NCBI GenBank assembly: GCA_964351625.1
Contig: CAYGOV010000002.1
Span: forward strand, 62,001-126,000
From: Marinoscillum sp964351625
GTDB taxonomy: Bacteria > Bacteroidota > Bacteroidia > Cytophagales > Cyclobacteriaceae
Direction of reading: 5' to 3'
DNA: 64,000 bases
Shown in pieces: positions 59,914 through 64,000 of this stretch. The first letter of the stretch is position 1, and each line of letters opens with the position of its first letter. The notes under the pieces were generated by a model. The model did no database searches and had not been told where the DNA came from. It was given only the letters and a program-made list of their open reading frames with translations. A program made the translations under genes and the position numbers.

Positions 59914-60317
59914 TGCCGACTATTTTTTCTAAAATCATCTCTAGAGACATCCCTGCTTACATAGTAGCGGAAAATGATGACTATCTCGCCTTTTTGGATA
60001 TCAGTCCAATGGTGGAAGGACATACACTGGTGATCCCAAAAAAGGAAGTTGATTACATATTTGATCTAGATGACGAGACGCTAAGTGGTCTTCATTTATT
60101 TGCAAAGAGAGTAGCCTTGGCTATTCAGTCAGTAATGCCCTGTGAGAGAATAGGAGTAACCGTAATGGGAACTGAAGTGCCTCATGCACACATTCATTTG
60201 ATACCGATGAATACGATGGATGACATGAACTTCTCTAGGATGAAATTGAGCTTTTCACAAAAGGAATTTGATTATACTGCCAAGTTGATTTCCAAGGCTT
60301 TCAAGTCCATTAAATAA
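59913..60317 (+). CDS. HIT-family protein (histidine triad nucleotide hydrolase)
   Basis: 134 residues. SKIISRDIPAYIVAENDDYL and EGHTLVIPKKEVD precede the histidine triad PHAHIHLIPM (His-x-His-x-His). These proteins hydrolyse AMP-linked nucleotides or dinucleoside polyphosphates. Co-transcribed with greA through a one-base overlap. Substrate not assignable. Confidence 0.93.
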   Translation: MPTIFSKIISRDIPAYIVAENDDYLAFLDISPMVEGHTLVIPKKEVDYIFDLDDETLSGLHLFAKRVALAIQSVMPCERIGVTVMGTEVPHAHIHLIPMNTMDDMNFSRMKLSFSQKEFDYTAKLISKAFKSIK

Positions 60318-60333
60318 GTCAAAAGTTACTTAT

Positions 60334-60891
60334 TTATTTCACTCTCCCAGGATTATCAGCCAGAAATGCTTTCCAGCTTTTCGCTGAATGAACCATTTTA
60401 CCACCTTGATAATGATGACAAAGGGCCACAGCTAGTGCATCTGTAGCATCTAAAAGTTTTGGTGCGTCATCAAATTTTAGTAATGTCTTCAGCATGGCAG
60501 CTACTTGCTCTTTTGAGGCATTTCCGTTTCCAGTGACGGATTGCTTAACTTTTTTTGGGGCGTATTCAGTAATTGGGATTTCCCGTGAGAGAGCTGCAGC
60601 CATTGCTACACCTTGTGCTCTACCTAATTTCAGCATTGACTGAACGTTTTTACCAAAGAATGGTGCCTCAAGTGCTACCTCGTCTGGATGGTAATCATCT
60701 ATCAGACTTAGAATCCTTTCAAAGATTTTTTTCAATTTAAGTTCGTGTCCAGTGTACTTACTCAGGTGGATCACCCCAAATTGCAGGAGTATTACTTGGG
60801 ACTTTTTAACTTTAATGATGCCGTAGCCCATTACGCTTGTTCCCGGGTCAATCCCAAGAATTATTTTTTCTAATGAAGCATCCTTCGACAT
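60334..60891 (-). CDS. ruvC: Crossover junction endodeoxyribonuclease RuvC
   Basis: 185 residues. LGIDPGTSVMGYG carries the first catalytic Asp, VALEAPFFGKNVQS the Glu, and LLDATDALAVALCHH the C-terminal Asp pair. It cuts Holliday junctions as a dimer. The start region overlaps, head to head, the 5' end of the membrane protein gene at 60873 (19 bases), so the two genes share promoter and leader DNA. Confidence 0.95.
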   Translation of the reverse strand: MSKDASLEKIILGIDPGTSVMGYGIIKVKKSQVILLQFGVIHLSKYTGHELKLKKIFERILSLIDDYHPDEVALEAPFFGKNVQSMLKLGRAQGVAMAAALSREIPITEYAPKKVKQSVTGNGNASKEQVAAMLKTLLKFDDAPKLLDATDALAVALCHHYQGGKMVHSAKSWKAFLADNPGRVK

Positions 60892-61760
60892 TGACGCAAA
60901 TTAACCATTACCTCAAGAGATACGAAAAATCATTTGGCTGGATTGTCAAAGGAAGTATTGCGGTGGCTTGTTTGTGGTTGATTTTTGATAAGGTTGAGTT
61001 TAAAGACTTGGACTTCTCTGAAATTGAGATGACTGGTTATCAGTGGAGCTTAATGCTCTTATCAATTGCCTTGATGCCACTGAATTGGTGGCTAGAGGCA
61101 CAGCGCTGGCGTGTAGCTATGAACACACCAGAAGTGGATATAAAAGTGGCAATGAGCCAAGTGCTTGCAGGTCTTTCATTAAACTGGTTGTTTCCGTTTA
61201 CTATGGGGGATGCTACAGCGCGACTTTCAGGTGAAAATTCTCTCAAGAAAAAAACTCTTGTATTAGTAGCAAGCCGCATGGTTATGCTTGGAATCACATT
61301 GATATTTGGAGCCATTTCCTTGCTTTACTTCTGGCAGTTGACACTTTTGTGGCTCTTGGTGTTAATTCCAATTTTAGCCACGCTATTCATGCTTTTCAAG
61401 AGTCAGTTTACTCATCTAGTGACCACTGTTTGGCTTAAGGTGATTGCTATTTCAGTATTGAGATATGCTGTTTTTACGATTCAGTTTATTTTGATCTTTC
61501 TGGCTTTATTGCCAGCATTGACATTGTTGATAGTGATTCTTGGTGTCGGTTGGATCTTCTTTTTCAGAACTGTAACCCCCTCTGTTTTGGGAAATTTTGG
61601 TGTCCGTGAGGCCAGTGCTTTGGTATTCTTTGAGCAAACTGCAGCTGAGGCTGGTCTCGTGTTGTTGGCGTGCTTGGCCATTTGGTTCATCAATACCATT
61701 ATTCCTTCTCTCGTCGGTATTCCATTTGTCTTCAAGCTAACGTATAAGCCAGCTCTATGA
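60873..61760 (+). CDS. Membrane protein, lysylphosphatidylglycerol synthase-TM-like (AglD/UPF0104 type)
   Basis: 295 residues from ATG at 60873 (MKHPSTLTQINHYLKRYEKS); an ATG at 60837 would put 12 more residues inside ruvC. About seven or eight membrane helices; LNWWLEAQRWRVAM after the second helix, LNWLFPFTMGDATARLSG, and PSVLGNFGVREASALVFF near residue 240 are the characteristic LPG_synthase_TM motifs. No catalytic GNAT-like domain. Overlaps the glycosyltransferase gene by 4 bases (ATGA), suggesting a lipid-linked glycan or flippase role; function inferred. Confidence 0.8.
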   Translation: MKHPSTLTQINHYLKRYEKSFGWIVKGSIAVACLWLIFDKVEFKDLDFSEIEMTGYQWSLMLLSIALMPLNWWLEAQRWRVAMNTPEVDIKVAMSQVLAGLSLNWLFPFTMGDATARLSGENSLKKKTLVLVASRMVMLGITLIFGAISLLYFWQLTLLWLLVLIPILATLFMLFKSQFTHLVTTVWLKVIAISVLRYAVFTIQFILIFLALLPALTLLIVILGVGWIFFFRTVTPSVLGNFGVREASALVFFEQTAAEAGLVLLACLAIWFINTIIPSLVGIPFVFKLTYKPAL

Positions 61761-62866
61761 TCTTATTCTTTGGCTTATCAATGATTTACATTCTCTTTTT
61801 CATTTGGTGTCGCTATCAATGGAAACGAATCATCACTCCAAACCCTACAGAGGTTTTGCCAATGAAATTTACTGTGCTCATTCCTGTGAGGAATGAGGCA
61901 AGCACCCTTCCTTTATTACTACGGGATCTTGAAAAACAATCAATTGATTTGGCATCCTTCGAAGTGATTGTGATAGATGATAATTCTGAGGATAACACAG
62001 TGACCTTGGTTCGTGAGTTACTACCAAACTTAGCCATTGATTGTCAGTTAGTCGAGCTTGGCGCAAAGGGCTTGGAGGGTAAAAAAAATGCGATAACACT
62101 CGGCGTTTCCAATGCAAAGCATGAAATCATAATCGCTACGGATGGCGATTGTAGATTGGGGATTCATTGGTTGGCTGCTTATTCAAAAGCTTTTTCAAAT
62201 CAAAAAACAAAGATGACATCTGGTCCAGTCTGTATGAATGCCAAAACTTTCTTTGAGCAATTACAAGCGCTGGAGTTTTCGGCTTTGATAGGCATAGGTG
62301 CTTCTACACTCTCTTCAGGCAATCCTACTATGTGTAATGGTGCCAATATGGGATATCGAAAGGCGGTTTTTGAGGAGGCAGGAGGGTATGCGGGCAATGA
62401 GGGAATAGCCTCTGGAGATGATGAATTTTTATTGCAAAAAGTCTTTAAAAATCATCCTGAAGGGATTTCTTTTTTGAAAGATCGTGAAGCCTTGGTTACA
62501 ACCAAAGCGAAAGTAAACCTAAAAGAACTTTTGAATCAGCGGATTAGATGGAGTAGTAAATGGAAGCACCACAAGAGTGTTTTTATTTGGATAGGTGCGA
62601 TGATTGTGTTCTTCAATTATGTGTTCTTCTATGGCGCTTTGGTCTGGTCTGTTTATAATATTATTTGGTTACCTTCAGTTCTATGCGTTATTATCCTTCG
62701 ATGGTTGGCGATGACTCGTTTTTTAATCAAGGCAGCCACTTTTTCGGGAATCCGATGCAGTCATTTCATGACTTTCTTCTTGGAGATTATTTACCCTGTC
62801 TTCGTGCTATTCTTGGGAATAGCCTCTATTTTTGGGAAGTACTCTTGGAAAGGCCGACGTTATTAA
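61757..62866 (+). CDS. Family 2 glycosyltransferase, membrane-bound
   Basis: 369 residues. An N-terminal membrane helix, GT-A fold with LIPVRNEASTLPLLLRDLEK, VIDDNSEDNT, IIATDGDCRLGIHW (DxD-like), GGYAGNEGIASGDDEFLLQK and QRIRWSSKWKHH (QxxRW acceptor motif), then three or four C-terminal helices. Processive-type GT2 layout; the sugar is unknown. Head-to-tail with the membrane protein upstream and the 85-residue protein downstream (TAATG). Confidence 0.9.
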   Translation: MILFFGLSMIYILFFIWCRYQWKRIITPNPTEVLPMKFTVLIPVRNEASTLPLLLRDLEKQSIDLASFEVIVIDDNSEDNTVTLVRELLPNLAIDCQLVELGAKGLEGKKNAITLGVSNAKHEIIIATDGDCRLGIHWLAAYSKAFSNQKTKMTSGPVCMNAKTFFEQLQALEFSALIGIGASTLSSGNPTMCNGANMGYRKAVFEEAGGYAGNEGIASGDDEFLLQKVFKNHPEGISFLKDREALVTTKAKVNLKELLNQRIRWSSKWKHHKSVFIWIGAMIVFFNYVFFYGALVWSVYNIIWLPSVLCVIILRWLAMTRFLIKAATFSGIRCSHFMTFFLEIIYPVFVLFLGIASIFGKYSWKGRRY

Positions 62867-63123
62867 TGAATGATGCAGAATTTGAAATATTAGACGAGTT
62901 ATACTTCGTTATTTCATATACCGATTTGGTAAAAATAATAGACGGAGAAAACCAGAATCTGTCTTCCACATTAAAATCACTTTATCAAAAAGGCTGGATC
63001 AAAATTCTTTCAGATGTCGACAATGAATGGCCTTCTGAAAGTTTAGATTTTGAAATAGATCTACCTTCAGCTTTCTTTCTGATTACCAAAAAAGGTTTAC
63101 TCGCACACAACACCTCTCAATGA
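62866..63123 (+). CDS. Small conserved hypothetical protein (85 aa)
   Basis: 85 residues from the ATG that shares one base with the glycosyltransferase stop (MNDAEFEILDELYFVISYTD). Helix-turn-helix-like content (SSTLKSLYQKGWIKIL, then FFLITKKGLLAH) resembles a winged-helix fold, as in small transcription-type regulators; not firmly assignable. The frame is also open upstream inside the glycosyltransferase, but that part is in its shadow. It ends inside the start of the phosphatase gene (ATGA). Confidence 0.7.
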   Translation: MNDAEFEILDELYFVISYTDLVKIIDGENQNLSSTLKSLYQKGWIKILSDVDNEWPSESLDFEIDLPSAFFLITKKGLLAHNTSQ

Positions 63124-64000
63124 GTCAAAAGCTTGATATAAAGGATTTGGAGCTGAATGCACTCCTCGAGATTACGCAGGCTATTAACAATAACCTTGCT
63201 GAGGAAGATCTTTTCCGCATATACAAATTCACGCTTCTGGCAGACTTGCAAGTTCGCAAATTGGCACTTTTTGTATATGACGAAGAATGGCAATGTCGAG
63301 TCAACATAGGAACTGAGACAGATTGGAATAAAGTAGGTCTACCCGAAAGATTCTCGAAGTTGGAAAAGGTGGAGGATGTTGGCACATGTGATGATGAGTT
63401 CTGCCAGTTCGAGGAGGCAATTCCTGTTTCTCACAAAAACCAATTGCTAGCTGTAATCTTCGTAGGAGGCTTTTCTGAAACTACCAAGAGTAGTGATTCC
63501 GCTTTTCTGAAGGCACTGACCAATATCATCATAGTTGCCATTGAGAATAAGAAATTAGCTAGAAAGGAACTCAAACAGGAGGCATATAGAAAAGAGCTAG
63601 AGATTGCCAAGAAGGTCCAAAACTTCCTTTTTCCTAAAGAATTACCCAATGAAGACCATCTCAAAATAGATGCAGTTTACTTACCTCATGATGATGTGGG
63701 AGGTGACTACTACGACTACCTGAAAATTGATGAAAATCGCTTCATGGTCTGTATCGCAGATGTAAGTGGCAAAGGCGTACCCGCGGCATTGTTGATGTCC
63801 AATTTTCAAGCATCACTGCGAACGCTCGTAAGAAAGACTCAGGATCTTCAAGAGATAGTTAGCGAGTTGAATCACCTGATAATGCAAAGTGGAAATGGTG
63901 AGCATTTTATTACATTCTTTTTGGGAATGTATGACTACAGCCAAGCCACTTTCGAGTATGTTAATTGTGGTCATAATCCGCTTTATATCCGTACTAAAGA
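63120..64000 (+). CDS. GAF-like sensor / PP2C (RsbU-type SpoIIE) phosphatase, 3' truncated by window edge
   Basis: 293 codons are visible before the window ends. N-terminal GAF-like region (~15-150: LLEITQAINNNLAEEDLFRI, VRKLALFVYDEEWQ, HKNQLLAVIFVGG), a signalling helix (EAYRKELEIAKKVQNFLFPK) and the start of the SpoIIE phosphatase with HDDVGGDYYDY and IADVSGKGVPAALLMSNFQA (RsbU-type, unlike the DC.GHG forms at 10237 and 49332). It is the third PP2C phosphatase in the window. Last visible gene of the run beginning with the membrane protein at 60873. Confidence 0.88.
   Translation, partial: MSQKLDIKDLELNALLEITQAINNNLAEEDLFRIYKFTLLADLQVRKLALFVYDEEWQCRVNIGTETDWNKVGLPERFSKLEKVEDVGTCDDEFCQFEEAIPVSHKNQLLAVIFVGGFSETTKSSDSAFLKALTNIIIVAIENKKLARKELKQEAYRKELEIAKKVQNFLFPKELPNEDHLKIDAVYLPHDDVGGDYYDYLKIDENRFMVCIADVSGKGVPAALLMSNFQASLRTLVRKTQDLQEIVSELNHLIMQSGNGEHFITFFLGMYDYSQATFEYVNCGHNPLYIRTK

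Noticed and set aside
62665..62865. Upstream extension of the 85-residue protein
   Set aside because: This part lies in another frame inside the glycosyltransferase membrane helices and is a coding shadow.
1..64000. tRNA, rRNA, prophage or intact transposon
   Set aside because: No cloverleaf, rRNA stretch, integrase, transposase or phage structural gene was recognised on either strand.

Overview
The window is a chromosomal segment of a Bacteroidota bacterium, most likely an environmental gliding-type Cytophagales relative. The support is: SusC/SusD pairs, type IX secretion (T9SS) C-terminal tails with YPNP-type motifs, lipoproteins with the short Cys-box signals of this phylum, -7 elements of the TAnnTTTG type, almost no Shine-Dalgarno sequences, and the conserved block pdxA-DUF177-rpmF-fabH-efp-accB-accC. 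The genus cannot be told from sequence reading alone. No tRNA, rRNA, CRISPR array, prophage or intact insertion sequence was seen.

Layout. 1-1862: 5'-truncated amidophosphoribosyltransferase-like gene. 1.9-7.4 kb (minus): operon of DUF1800, T9SS-tailed DUF1501, an outer-membrane barrel and a lipoprotein. 7.6-8.8 kb: secreted alpha/beta hydrolase and a small membrane protein. 8.9-11.3 kb: a SiaC-like/STAS-like pair divergent from a small protein and a PP2C phosphatase (partner-switch module). 11.5-15.4 kb: siroheme-dependent sulfite reductase operon behind a composite leader: a SAM (S-box) riboswitch, two tandem cysteine-rich leader peptides and an intrinsic terminator. 15.5-18.2 kb: a decaying accessory island with an AAA/DUF4143 ATPase under two palindromes, a remnant of a second copy of its 3' end, a lipoprotein gene with an in-frame TAG, and a ParE-type toxin gene broken by an in-frame TAA next to an intact antitoxin. 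18.7-19.5 kb: secreted coiled-coil protein and small lipoprotein.

19.8-31.9 kb reads as one catabolic locus: a T9SS-exported cyanophycinase-family (S51) protein, SusC and SusD, two PKD/beta-propeller lipoproteins, a second exported S51 enzyme, a YfcC-type amino-acid carrier and, convergent with these, an isoaspartyl peptidase/asparaginase. I infer extracellular breakdown and uptake of cyanophycin or related beta-aspartyl peptides. 32.2-35.5 kb holds housekeeping genes (IscA-type protein, methylmalonyl-CoA epimerase, ThiL, YceI, DUF3109).

35.6-50.8 kb is a large chemosensory cluster (MCP, SiaC-like, CheW, ParA, extended CheW, CheB, CheA, CheR, CheY-like proteins, CheC/CheX-type phosphatases, an NIT-HAMP-PAS-Hpt-ATPase kinase, PP2C) that mixes chemotaxis and Sia/Rsb-type partner-switch parts and has no flagellar genes. 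50.8-56.2 kb (minus) is the fatty-acid/translation block. 56.2-64 kb holds rsmA, mgtE, a 2-hydroxyacid dehydrogenase, greA (with its own leader hairpin), a HIT protein, ruvC, a membrane protein, a glycosyltransferase, a small protein and a GAF-PP2C phosphatase cut by the window end.
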